A stretch of 64,000 nt of DNA from Acrocarpospora macrocephala (GTDB lineage: Bacteria > Actinomycetota > Actinomycetes > Streptosporangiales > Streptosporangiaceae), in NCBI RefSeq assembly GCF_009687865.1, contig NZ_BLAE01000035.1, forward strand, positions 89,256 through 153,255. Direction: 5' to 3'. A model generated the notes under the pieces. That model saw nothing but the letters and a program-made list of their open reading frames with translations, ran no database searches and was not told where the DNA came from. Shown here piece by piece: positions 17,278 to 26,200 of the stretch (its first letter is position 1; each line of letters begins with the position of its first letter). A program made the position numbers and the translations under genes.

Positions 17278-18888
17278 TCAGTCGTTCGCCATGGTGTATT
17301 GGCCAGTCAGGCGCTGGGTGAGTCGGCGTCGCCGGGTCGAAGGAACTTCGGATGTGCTGGGCTCTGGGGAGATCGGCCCGGGCACTTCGTCCGGGGCGCT
17401 GTCCATGAAGAACAATTTTCTCAGCGGCTGGAGGAGGGTGCAGGCCAGCGCCAGCGCCAGAAGCGGCAGCGTCATCATCCACAGAGGGGTGAGGATGCCA
17501 AGGTGCTCGACCAGAAGCCCACCGATCAAGGTACCCATCGCCACCGCGCCAAACGAACACAGCCGCGTTACACCGGTGACCCGGCCCAGCTTCTGCGGGT
17601 GAACGTAGCGGGCCGCGAACTCTCTGATCGTGATGTTGCTCCGGCCCCCTGCCAATCCCATCAGCAATAGGGCTAGCAGGAAGGACAGCGCGTTCTGGGT
17701 GAACAACAGGCAGGCCAGCGCCACCACCCACAGCCACAAATGGACCAGCAGCATGGAGACGCGGTTGATTCGCTTGGAGGAGTTCACCATGCGCCGTGCC
17801 AACCCCTGGGAGGGCGCTGCGATGGCGGATCCGAGGACCCCTCCCAACCCGGTTGCGGCCATGACAATGCCGACCACCAGCGGAGACTCGTTATCGCTCA
17901 AGTACACCAGGAAGATCGTCAACACCGCGCTGCACACGATATTGGTGATCACCGTCAACACGGTGGCCGTGCGGAGATAGGACAGGCGACGCAACTCCGC
18001 GAAGCCGCTGGTCGTCTCCTTCAGTAAGCGGCGCCTGGACGCCGATTTGGGCGCTTCGATGCCCTGACGGGCCAGTTTGATCACGACGAGAGAGGCAAAG
18101 CAGAACATCAGGTTGGCGATGAACGGGCTGATGACGCTTATCCCGAACAGCATCCCTCCGAGGGGGCGCCCGACCATCACGGCCAGATGGATGGCGCTCT
18201 CATTTCTCGACAGAGCCCCGATCAGCTCCTTCTCGTTGACCAGCGTAGGCACTCGGGTCGATTCCGAAACCAGATAAAAAACGGACAAAGTGCTTTCAAT
18301 TGTGACAATTAGAATTAAATGGTAGAAACTCAGTGATTTTAGGTCAATAAAGATAAATATCGACGTTATGAGGCTGAATCGGATCGTTTCGGTGACAATC
18401 ATGATTCTGCGATGATCCCAGCGGTCCACAAGCGCGCCGGCTGGGATGTGAAAGAGCAAGTTGGGCACTAGCCACGCGAAACTCACCCATGCCGCCGCCG
18501 TCGGCGAGTAACCCAGATGAAGGGCGAGCAGGGGGTACGCGACACCCACCATTTGCAGCCCGAACGTTGAAGACGCCGAACTCAGCCAAGTGAACGTGAA
18601 GGCCCTGGATAGTGCCGGAGGAGCTTTGATGGACTGAAGTGGTGGCGTCTCGCTGGGTAGAGGGCTCTCGGAGGAGCCGCCCGTCATGGGCTGGGCAGGT
18701 GCGGGTGAGCTGAGTCCTGCGTGGTCTGGTGCGGGAGAAACCGTATTCCCGTGTTTTGTCTCATTCGTGCCCGACCCCCCCGGTTGTGACTCTTGAAGGT
18801 CAGGTGCCCCGGAGTGGTCCGGGGATTCCCGTTCGGGCGAAGCTGTACGCAACAATGTAGAAGCTTGCCCTTTCCGGTACTCAGCCAT
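17278..18888 (-). CDS. MFS transporter with long cytoplasmic N-terminus
   Basis: A 536-residue major-facilitator protein. About 95 polar, Pro/Ser/Thr-rich residues precede twelve hydrophobic helices; motif A-like GALVDRWDHRRIM follows helix 2. It starts 18 bases after the nSTAND1 stop, with AAAGGGGG before ATG 18888, so it is cotranscribed with the SIR2/nSTAND1 pair. It resembles MFS_3-type drug/peptide exporters; export of a product of the neighbouring peptide system is possible but speculative. Bases about 18285-18375 are markedly AT-rich compared with surroundings. Confidence 0.88.
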   Translation of the reverse strand: MAEYRKGQASTLLRTASPERESPDHSGAPDLQESQPGGSGTNETKHGNTVSPAPDHAGLSSPAPAQPMTGGSSESPLPSETPPLQSIKAPPALSRAFTFTWLSSASSTFGLQMVGVAYPLLALHLGYSPTAAAWVSFAWLVPNLLFHIPAGALVDRWDHRRIMIVTETIRFSLITSIFIFIDLKSLSFYHLILIVTIESTLSVFYLVSESTRVPTLVNEKELIGALSRNESAIHLAVMVGRPLGGMLFGISVISPFIANLMFCFASLVVIKLARQGIEAPKSASRRRLLKETTSGFAELRRLSYLRTATVLTVITNIVCSAVLTIFLVYLSDNESPLVVGIVMAATGLGGVLGSAIAAPSQGLARRMVNSSKRINRVSMLLVHLWLWVVALACLLFTQNALSFLLALLLMGLAGGRSNITIREFAARYVHPQKLGRVTGVTRLCSFGAVAMGTLIGGLLVEHLGILTPLWMMTLPLLALALACTLLQPLRKLFFMDSAPDEVPGPISPEPSTSEVPSTRRRRLTQRLTGQYTMAND

Positions 18889-18906
18889 CCCCCTTTCGCA
18901 GGATGA

Positions 18907-20940
18907 TCAGAGATTGAAAAGCATAGTCCTAGCGCGGACGAACTCATGTGGGAACAGCTGAGGCGATGAGGCGTCTGTCGCGCGACGAGCGAGTTCGTAG
19001 GATTGCTCCTGATCGCCCATTCGCTTCGCGACCTGGGCGGCGGCAAGCAGGGCAGGGCCGTGGTTCGGCCCCATCGAAGTCGCGATCCTTGCCTCGATCG
19101 CTGCTTCGTCCAGTCGCCCGACACCTGCCAGAGCCAGTGCCCGCGCCGCCCGCACAGCCGGATCGGCCAGCACCATCGGATTCAGTTCCGCCGCTCGAAG
19201 AAGATCTTCCAGGGCTGCCGCCGCGTCCTCTCGCTCCGCGCGAATCCGGCCCCGGCTCACCAGCGCGGCCGGGTCGTCGGGCGTGACGGTGAGCACCGAG
19301 TTGAAAATCGCGATGGCGGGGTTGAGCTGGCCGATCGCCCACAGCGCGTTGGCGAGTTCCCGTTTGATTGAAGGCTCGCTGGGGAGGCGGGCCACCGCGG
19401 CCTGGAGTTCGTCGATGGCCGGCCCGAACTGCTGCCGTTCGATGAGAATCTTCGCGACCGCGGATAGCAGGCGGGCCACCGCGCTGGGCAGCTGTAGCGC
19501 TTCAAAATTTTGGGCGGCCTGCCGGAAGCGGGCCAGCGCCGCATCGGGTTGGTTCTGGTACAGGGCGAGGTTGCCGAGCAGGGACAGAGTCTCGGCTCGA
19601 GTCCGGGTGGCGTTGGCGCCGCCGGCGTCCGAGGTCCTGCGCAGGGCCTCCAGGGCGTATTTCTCCGCCGGCATGAACTCACCCGTCGCGAGCGCGGATT
19701 CGGCCGCTTTCAAGAAGTCGGCCCCGCTGAGGGCGGTAGGCCCGGCGGGAACGTGGGCGTCTGGGTCTATCGAGGAGTCGTGCAGGATCTTGACCGCTTC
19801 TATCAGGCGGTCGTGCTGGAGTTCGTACCAGCGGGAGCCGGCGCGCTCCTCAGCCCGCAACACCCGGCGTCGTTCGAGCGCCTGGGCGATTTCATTGGGC
19901 ATGCCGCCGGTCTCGCTCAGCCCCTCGTACGCGGTTCCTCGGGTGCCGTGTTCGGTGACGAATCGGTCGTACAGCCATTTGCGGAGAACTTCTTCGGGGA
20001 TGCCATGGTCATCCGCGACGGCTTTGACCATCCGCGCACAGAAGCTGGTCAGCGCCTTGGCCACGTCGCCGTACTCGTCGATATGGGCCAGCGTGATCTC
20101 TTCTGTGTCTGCGGGGAGGGCGTCCCATAGCTGCGCGCAGACGATCTGAATCTGCCAGGGTTCCACGGAGTCGAGTTCGATGCTGCGCCGCTCACCCAGG
20201 ACGTTGAACGCGTGAACGGTGCTGAGGTCGCGAACCAGTTGCTCCGCCACCTGGGGGGCGAATCGCCGTGCTGTTCCGGCCAAGGGGCCCGTCACCGCGC
20301 TGAGCGCCGCGTCGACGCTGAGCGGGGACAGGCGCAGTCGGGCCCGCGAGTGTCCCGCCAAATCGGCCTCGCGCGGAAGCAACTCGGCGATCGCGTCCTC
20401 GCGGATGGAGACCAGCAGCCGGAGGTTCGGGATCTCCTTGGTCGCGTCGCCCAACTGGTCGAGGAACGCCTCCCGGTGCTTGCGCCACGGCGAAGGAGAG
20501 TTCAGGACCTCTTCGAACTGGTCGATCGCGGCGAACACCGGTATGTCGTCGCCGTAGCGGTCGGTGCGCCTGGGCCGGCTCCGCAGGAACTGCGAGACCG
20601 TGAGCTCGGAAAGCCGGCCCGGCGAATCGGCGGGCGACCACGAGGAGAGCAGGCAGAATGTGTACGGGTTGTGGTGGGAGGGCGTCGGGAAAGGCGTCCC
20701 GGGAGAGGCGCGCCCGGTCGGAAGGATATCGAGGTGGTCATCCTCAAGAAGAGGCATGGTCCCCGCGTGTAAAAGCGACGACTTCCCGATTCCCGATGGT
20801 CCGTAGAGCACGACCAGGCGGTTGCTCCGCCACAGGTCGGACAGCTCGCGCGATTCCCGGCCACGACCGAAGAACACGTCGCGATCACTACCCGCGAACG
20901 CTCGGAGCCCAACATACGGGTTCTCCCTCACCGATGTCAT
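18907..20940 (-). CDS. nSTAND1 NTPase with C-terminal TPR repeats
   Basis: A 677-residue STAND ATPase. ATG 20940 overlaps the SIR2 stop (ATGA). N-terminal NPYVGLRAF...FFGR is the nSTAND1 entry motif; Walker A GPSGIGKSS (residues 47-55) and Walker B VFAAIDQFEEV follow, then a winged-helix region and, from about residue 395, TPR repeats (AEKYALEALRRTSDAGG, PAIDELQAAVARLPSEP, NPAIAIFNSVLTVTPDDPAA). STAND proteins oligomerise on sensing a trigger through their repeats and switch on an effector. Translational coupling to a SIR2 protein suggests it is the sensor/switch of a SIR2-STAND conflict module (inference). Confidence 0.87.
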   Translation of the reverse strand: MTSVRENPYVGLRAFAGSDRDVFFGRGRESRELSDLWRSNRLVVLYGPSGIGKSSLLHAGTMPLLEDDHLDILPTGRASPGTPFPTPSHHNPYTFCLLSSWSPADSPGRLSELTVSQFLRSRPRRTDRYGDDIPVFAAIDQFEEVLNSPSPWRKHREAFLDQLGDATKEIPNLRLLVSIREDAIAELLPREADLAGHSRARLRLSPLSVDAALSAVTGPLAGTARRFAPQVAEQLVRDLSTVHAFNVLGERRSIELDSVEPWQIQIVCAQLWDALPADTEEITLAHIDEYGDVAKALTSFCARMVKAVADDHGIPEEVLRKWLYDRFVTEHGTRGTAYEGLSETGGMPNEIAQALERRRVLRAEERAGSRWYELQHDRLIEAVKILHDSSIDPDAHVPAGPTALSGADFLKAAESALATGEFMPAEKYALEALRRTSDAGGANATRTRAETLSLLGNLALYQNQPDAALARFRQAAQNFEALQLPSAVARLLSAVAKILIERQQFGPAIDELQAAVARLPSEPSIKRELANALWAIGQLNPAIAIFNSVLTVTPDDPAALVSRGRIRAEREDAAAALEDLLRAAELNPMVLADPAVRAARALALAGVGRLDEAAIEARIATSMGPNHGPALLAAAQVAKRMGDQEQSYELARRATDASSPQLFPHEFVRARTMLFNL

Positions 20941-21818
20941 CGGCCCCACCCCATGCGGGTGCGCAACTCGCTACAGAAGTCTTCGACCTTACCCCAGTAT
21001 ACGGATATATTCCATCGGCCGAAGAATTCGGTCAGATAATTCTGCGCGCTGTCGTCTGCACCGTCGCGAACGGTCGGCGGGAGGAGTTGCACGCTGATGT
21101 GCCGGCGGTGGTGCACGGCGGACACCGTCTTCAGCAGTCCTTGGAACAATACGGCGAACGACCAGTCCTGCAGGCTGTAACCAATGAAGAGCAGGGGACG
21201 GGTGGTGAGGGCGGGGAGCAGCGCCGATGGAATCATCGCGTGGTCATCACTGGCGTGGTCCATGGATAGGCTGATCAGGAATTCGATGTAGTCACTTTTG
21301 CTGAGCACCAGGGAACTGGGGTCGGCCATGTTCCCGTGCAGATGGAAGACTACCGGTTCACCCGGGCTGGGAATTAATTCAGGCCCGAAAGTGCCGTTCT
21401 GTCGATACCGGTTCACATGCCAGGGGCACGAGAGCGCGGTCGGCTGCTTTCCCGCACGTTTGAGCGCTTCAACCATGAAATCGTCATAGTTCGTGGTGAA
21501 GTAGACCGGTATCGGAAATCTCGCCATCACCGCGTGGGCCTCCACGTCCGACGAGAAATCGGGTCGTCCCCGGGCCGTGAGCTCCTGGATCACCTGCCTC
21601 TTCACATAGATGGAATCGCCCTGGGTGATCATGGCGTAGTCCATGACCTCGGGCAGCAGGTCGCTGGCCTTGAACGGGTATCCCAATCGGTTCGCCCAGT
21701 CCTCACTGAGCTCGCTACCGGTGGGCAGGGTTCCCCGGCTGACCCCAGCGCCGAGAAAAGGAGTGCAGTCGCCTGTGGTCAGCCCGTCGATGAGCCGGTT
21801 CCAATCGACCTCACGCAT
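20937..21818 (-). CDS. SIR2-like domain protein (putative NADase effector)
   Basis: A 293-residue SIR2_2-type protein. NAD-binding GAGVS (residues 23-27), the TTNYDD motif, FHLHG with the catalytic His, and a late FIGYSLQDWSFAVLF are all intact. In bacterial immunity, stand-alone SIR2 proteins of this family deplete NAD+ when activated, halting the infected cell. The gene overlaps the nSTAND1 start by four bases. About 100 bases upstream lies the FxSxx-type precursor on the same strand. Whether it works as an NADase here is inference. Confidence 0.85.
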   Translation of the reverse strand: MREVDWNRLIDGLTTGDCTPFLGAGVSRGTLPTGSELSEDWANRLGYPFKASDLLPEVMDYAMITQGDSIYVKRQVIQELTARGRPDFSSDVEAHAVMARFPIPVYFTTNYDDFMVEALKRAGKQPTALSCPWHVNRYRQNGTFGPELIPSPGEPVVFHLHGNMADPSSLVLSKSDYIEFLISLSMDHASDDHAMIPSALLPALTTRPLLFIGYSLQDWSFAVLFQGLLKTVSAVHHRRHISVQLLPPTVRDGADDSAQNYLTEFFGRWNISVYWGKVEDFCSELRTRMGWGR

Positions 21819-21921
21819 ACGACCTACCGCCCCGGTCCATGACGGCGAGTCTCGCCGACGTTGGATGGTACCCCCGATACGGGATTATTTCCCAGGACGG
21901 ATGGTTTTGGTGGGGCCCTTG

Positions 21922-22077
21922 CTACAGGGCTGCCTGGAATCGGGACAGTGGATCCTCACGCAATGCCGCTTCCGCTATCACACGGCTGATCGCCTTGCTG
22001 AGAACACCGTGATCAAGAGCTGCGATTTCAGTCAAGGTCATCTTTTCGGTGTCCACAAGCGTGGTGTGTTCCGTCAT
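21922..22077 (-). CDS. fxsA: FxSxx-COOH-like RiPP precursor peptide (FxsA-like)
   Basis: A 51-residue peptide. ATG 22077 has GGGAGGA six bases upstream; stop TAG at 21922-21924. It begins MTEHTTLVDTEKMTLTEIAA, has a helical LSKAISRVIAEAALRED leader, and ends R-F-Q-A-A-L. FxSxx-COOH precursors end in Phe-x-Ser-x-x exactly at the C-terminus; here the third position is Ala. The length, C-terminal placement of Phe, and the fxsT and fxsB genes nearby support the call. The maturase family joins the Phe ring to the beta carbon of the third residue, which Ala also possesses (inference). Confidence 0.82.
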   Translation of the reverse strand: MTEHTTLVDTEKMTLTEIAALDHGVLSKAISRVIAEAALREDPLSRFQAAL

Positions 22078-22297
22078 TCGGAGTCCTCCCGGGATCGGCC
22101 GCTCGCGTGTCGCGTCACCCTTGTTAATAGAGGAGAATGCGTGCTAAGTCCATAGCCGCTCAACCTAAGTCCAGAGGGCCCCTCGACGGTCGCGATCTAA
22201 TCCGGTTTAGGGTTGGCCGAATTTATTTCGTGTTTCGGACGGCGGTCGATTGTGCGTTAGCATCACTGAAGTGTCGCCCAGTTACCCGGAGGCGTTT

Positions 22298-24850
22298 GTG
22301 GTCGATTCTGACACGCAGGGTAAGGGTCCCGCGGGAATTGGTTTTTCTGCACCCGAAGTATGGGGGAACGTTCCGCAGCGAAACACCAGTTTCACGGGCC
22401 GGTCGGAGTTGCTTGATCAGCTGCGCGAGCATCTCACCGGGCAACGGGACGCTGTGGTGCTTCATGCGCTGCAGGGATATGGCGGCGTGGGCAAGACCAT
22501 GCTCGCGATCGAATATATCTATCGTTACTCCCGGGACTACGAAGTCATCTGGTGGGTCCCATCGGACCAGCAAGCCCTGATGCGAAGCGCGCTCGCGGCG
22601 CTCGCGCCTCGGCTGGGCATTACCGGTCTTCCGCCGGACAAACTCGATGAAGCGATCGGTGCGGTGCGTGACGCTCTCAGGCGCGGCCAACCGTATGGTC
22701 GATGGCTGGTGGTCTTCGACAACGCCGACCAGCCCGAGGATCTCAAGGAGGTGCTCCCGCACGGCACCGGGCATGTGCTCGTCACTTCGCGCAACCACCG
22801 CTGGAAGCAGTCGGCCAAGACGCTCGAAGTCGACGTGTTCATGCGGGAGGAGAGCCAGGAGTTCCTGGGGCGGCGGGTGCCCGGCATCAGCGAGGCCGAC
22901 GCCTACCGCCTGGCCGAGAGCCTGGGAGACCTGCCGCTCGCCCTCGAACAGGCCGGCGCGCTGATGTTCGAGACGGCCATGAGCGTCGACACCTATCTGG
23001 ACCGTCTGTCCGAGGAGGCCGGCAAGGTCCTCGGGCAGGGCACCGTGCTCGACTATCCGGTTCCGATGGCGGCCGCGTGGAGCATCTCGCTCCAACGTGT
23101 GCGCGACCAGATGCCATCAGCCATGGCTCTGCTGCACCGCATCGCCTACTTCGGCCCTGAGCCGATCCCGCTCGATCTCATCAACCTCGGGCGTTTCGTG
23201 CTGGCTCCGTCGAATCTGCGGGACACGATCCGCGATCCGTACCGGATGAGCGACGTGGTTCGTGAGATCGGCCGTTACGCTTTGGCTCGCCTGGACAACC
23301 TGCGCCGTACGCTTCAGATGCACCGGATCATCCAGGCGCTCATCCGGGAGGAACTGAACGAGAAGGAGCAGGAGACGGCGCGGCACGATGTTCACCTGCT
23401 GCTCGCCGCCGCGGACCCGGACCGGCCAGACGACTACGAGGCGTGGGAGGACTACGACAACCTGGTCGCCCACGTCGGTCCCTCGGCCATTATTGACTGC
23501 GATGATCCCGACGTGCGCAGGCTCGCCACGAATGTAGGCCGATTCCTGTTCGTCAAAGGTGACCTCAAGGCGTGTGAGGCATGGCTGAGCCGTGCCCTGG
23601 AACAGTGGACGGACAAGTTCCCGCCAACCGATCTGCACCTGCTGATCGTTAAGCGGTTGCTGTCCACACTGCTGAACGCGTTAGGCCGTTTCGACGAGGC
23701 GTTCGCCATCGGAGAAGACGCGCTCGGCCTGCTTCGGCAGGAGCACGGAGAAGAGCATGACGAGACGCTGATCATGCTCAACGTGCTGGGCGGAATCCTC
23801 CGCCAACGCGGCGAGTTCGTCCGCGCGCTGGAACTGGACGAAGGGTCGGTGCCGCTGCACACCCGGGTGTTCGGCAGCCAGCACCCCAACACCTTCCGAG
23901 CCACGAACAACTTCGCCATCGACAACGCGCTGGCCACCCGATATGAGGAGGCCCTCCGGCTGGATGAGGCGATCTACGAAGGCCGGCTGAACCACTACGG
24001 CAACGACGGTCACTACCAGGTGGCCTTCAGCCGGAACGCGATCGCCCGCGATCTTCGCCTGCTCGGGCGTTATGCCGAGGCGCGTTCCGAAGGCGAGCGA
24101 ACCTTCGCCACCTACGCGGATATCGTCCGGCAGAAGACGCTCATCGAAAATCACACCGATGTGCTGCTCCAGGCCCGGGAACTGTCGGTGGCCCGGCGTA
24201 AGGCCGGCGCCTTCGACGAAGCCATCGAACTCGCCCGGACCGTGTTCCATCGTCACCGTGACACCTACGGGGAGGATCACCCCGGCACGCTCGCGGCGGC
24301 GGTGAGCCTGGCGAACGCGCAACGGCTGGTTGGAGATCACGAGCGGTCCGCTGAGTTCTCCGCGGACACCTCGGCTCGGTATGCCAAGACGCGAGGCCCT
24401 GACCACCCCTTCACCCATGGTTCGGCGTTGAACACCGCCATCGCGCACCGCCTGCTCGGTGAGCCATTGAAGGCCAAGAAGCTCTTCGAGAGTGCTTTGG
24501 CAGGCCTGACACGAAGCCTGGGCGAGGAACATCACTACACCTTGACCTGCGTGACGAACCTTGCCAGCGTGCTGGCGGATCTCGGGGACAACGCGGAGGC
24601 GCGACGCCTGGGCGAGGAGAGCCTGGAGCGTTTCCGCAACGTGCTCGGCCTGGACCATCCGCACACGCTCGCCTGCCAGGCCAATCTGGTGCTCGACCTC
24701 AACGCGCTGGGAGAGACCGAACGGGCGGCCGACCTGAAGGATGACGCGATCAAGCGATTCACCCGTGCGCTGGGCGAAGACTATCCAGATGTGCTTGCTG
24801 TCCAGCGCGGGTTACGGCTCGACTTCGACTTCGAGCCGCCGAACGTCTGA
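22298..24850 (+). CDS. fxsT: FxSxx-COOH system TPR protein FxsT (NB-ARC-TPR)
   Basis: An 850-residue NLR-like protein. GTG 22298 is preferred over upstream TTG 22250/GTG 22271 because GGAGG lies five bases before it. N-terminal GNVPQRNTSFTGRSELLDQL leads into an NB-ARC domain with P-loop GYGGVGKT (about residues 60-67), Walker B RWLVVFDNAD and the GDLPLALEQAGAL motif. From about residue 400 there are TPR_12-type repeats (GEEHDETLIMLNVLGGIL, GSQHPNTFRATNNFA, GPDHPFTHGSALNTA, GLDHPHTLACQANL). It ends LDFDFEPPNV. Divergent from the precursor; typical partner of FxSxx peptides. Precise role unknown. Confidence 0.9.
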   Translation: MVDSDTQGKGPAGIGFSAPEVWGNVPQRNTSFTGRSELLDQLREHLTGQRDAVVLHALQGYGGVGKTMLAIEYIYRYSRDYEVIWWVPSDQQALMRSALAALAPRLGITGLPPDKLDEAIGAVRDALRRGQPYGRWLVVFDNADQPEDLKEVLPHGTGHVLVTSRNHRWKQSAKTLEVDVFMREESQEFLGRRVPGISEADAYRLAESLGDLPLALEQAGALMFETAMSVDTYLDRLSEEAGKVLGQGTVLDYPVPMAAAWSISLQRVRDQMPSAMALLHRIAYFGPEPIPLDLINLGRFVLAPSNLRDTIRDPYRMSDVVREIGRYALARLDNLRRTLQMHRIIQALIREELNEKEQETARHDVHLLLAAADPDRPDDYEAWEDYDNLVAHVGPSAIIDCDDPDVRRLATNVGRFLFVKGDLKACEAWLSRALEQWTDKFPPTDLHLLIVKRLLSTLLNALGRFDEAFAIGEDALGLLRQEHGEEHDETLIMLNVLGGILRQRGEFVRALELDEGSVPLHTRVFGSQHPNTFRATNNFAIDNALATRYEEALRLDEAIYEGRLNHYGNDGHYQVAFSRNAIARDLRLLGRYAEARSEGERTFATYADIVRQKTLIENHTDVLLQARELSVARRKAGAFDEAIELARTVFHRHRDTYGEDHPGTLAAAVSLANAQRLVGDHERSAEFSADTSARYAKTRGPDHPFTHGSALNTAIAHRLLGEPLKAKKLFESALAGLTRSLGEEHHYTLTCVTNLASVLADLGDNAEARRLGEESLERFRNVLGLDHPHTLACQANLVLDLNALGETERAADLKDDAIKRFTRALGEDYPDVLAVQRGLRLDFDFEPPNV

Positions 24851-24871
24851 TCGCTGGTTCCGGGCGTTTCG

Positions 24872-26200
24872 TCAGATGTTGCGCTCGGCCCAGCGCTTCT
24901 GGTGTTCCAGCGCGGCTTCATGGGCCCGGCGAGCCGCGGCGAAGGGGACGTCGTCGTCGCGCCAGCCGTCGATGGCTGTCGCCATCCCGCTGACGAACGC
25001 GTCGCCGGCCGGGGTGAGCATCCCGCAGACGCGCAACGTCTCGATGACGTCGATCGTGTGTTGCCGCCAGCGGGCGTACTCGGCGTGCGCGTGCAGCGCT
25101 TCCTCGCCCTGATCGAGGAAACGCTGGACTCGCCAGAAGGCGGCCACCGCGAGGTGTGCGTAGGCGCCTTGGAGGAGAGCCATCAGGGGACGTGGATCCT
25201 CTCGCCAGGGGGCGTACCAGAGCGGGCGGTCGGCGTGGTCGTGGGCCGCGGTGAGCGGGATGAGATCGAGGAGGGCCCAGAGCTTCGAATGCTGGACCTC
25301 GTGGGACAGCAGCGAGGCCAGCATCCGGCCGTTCGGCGGGAGCGAGCCCGCGAAGGCGCCGAAGGCATAGCGTGACGTGGCACTCGTCGGCCTGCCTGCT
25401 GGGCGGGACAAGGGGACGAACGTGGTCACTCCCCCGAGCACCTCCTCGGCGTACCACGGATGGTGGTTTTTCAGCAGGACCCAGGCTTCGGTCAGCGCCT
25501 GCTGCCACTGCTGTACGGTGCCGGGTCGCTGGCGGGCGGCCGGCCAGCCTTCAGGAAGCCGGAACGGGTCGATGTCATCGAGCAGCACGTGAAATGTCTC
25601 GTTTCGGTGCGTCGTCGACAACCGGCGCAGGCCCATCCAACCCTCCGCGTAGTGCTCCGGGTTGCCGGGCACGGATGCCGACATCCCGCCGCTCCAGAGT
25701 TGGGCGCCGTCGGCGTGCGTGCTCACCGTTACCCGGGTCGTGGTACGGCGCGGCACGCCGTACACACGCGCCACTCCGAGCGAGGGCAGGACGAGGCGGC
25801 CATTGGGGACCGTGACCTCGAGCGTGGTGGTGGCGCCCGCCCGGATCGCGGCTGCCAGGGCCAGGCCCGGCAGGTAGGCGAAGGAGAGCGGGCCACCGGT
25901 CTTGGACGGAAGGACGCGGAGCAGCATGCGAATCGCCCACGTCCCGACCGAGGGGTAGGTGAGCACTGCTTCGACTGCTTCCGGAGCGTCCTTCTGCAGG
26001 TTGGCGAGCAGGTCGTAGGCTTCGGCGAGTTCCCAGGCCCGCTCGTGGCCCATGCGCTCCGCCGTGACGACCACGTTCCGGACCAGGAGCAGATGCTTGC
26101 TGCGTTCCGCTTTGGCCAGGAACTGCATGGCGCGCCTGCCACCCGCACCGGTGGCGAGTTCGGAGAAGACGTCGCCGGGGACCGTGTATGGGCGGGTCAA
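24872..26200 (-). CDS. HExxH-motif putative peptide-modifying protein
   Basis: About 442 residues. TTG 26200 overlaps the FxsB stop (TTGA), giving a start just before VPGDVFSELATGAGG; longer starts inside fxsB are less likely. AERSKHLLLVR near residue 35 and LASLLSHEVQHSKLWALLDL near residue 310 are hallmarks of the HExxH family associated with radical-SAM peptide systems; members are now known as peptide beta-hydroxylases using two His and further ligands for iron. It is probably a second tailoring enzyme for the FQAAL precursor. Its stop faces the fxsT stop. Confidence 0.85.
   Translation of the reverse strand: MTRPYTVPGDVFSELATGAGGRRAMQFLAKAERSKHLLLVRNVVVTAERMGHERAWELAEAYDLLANLQKDAPEAVEAVLTYPSVGTWAIRMLLRVLPSKTGGPLSFAYLPGLALAAAIRAGATTTLEVTVPNGRLVLPSLGVARVYGVPRRTTTRVTVSTHADGAQLWSGGMSASVPGNPEHYAEGWMGLRRLSTTHRNETFHVLLDDIDPFRLPEGWPAARQRPGTVQQWQQALTEAWVLLKNHHPWYAEEVLGGVTTFVPLSRPAGRPTSATSRYAFGAFAGSLPPNGRMLASLLSHEVQHSKLWALLDLIPLTAAHDHADRPLWYAPWREDPRPLMALLQGAYAHLAVAAFWRVQRFLDQGEEALHAHAEYARWRQHTIDVIETLRVCGMLTPAGDAFVSGMATAIDGWRDDDVPFAAARRAHEAALEHQKRWAERNI

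Noticed and set aside
17278..21818. Prophage or integrative element carrying the SIR2-STAND genes
   Set aside because: No integrase, attachment repeats, tRNA or phage genes were found in or near the region.
22137..22580. Plus-strand frame of 147 codons with a GAGGAG site before ATG
   Set aside because: Most of it overlaps fxsT in another frame, and its composition (Arg/Ser/Cys-rich) is that of a shadow frame. The ribosome-site match is probably chance.
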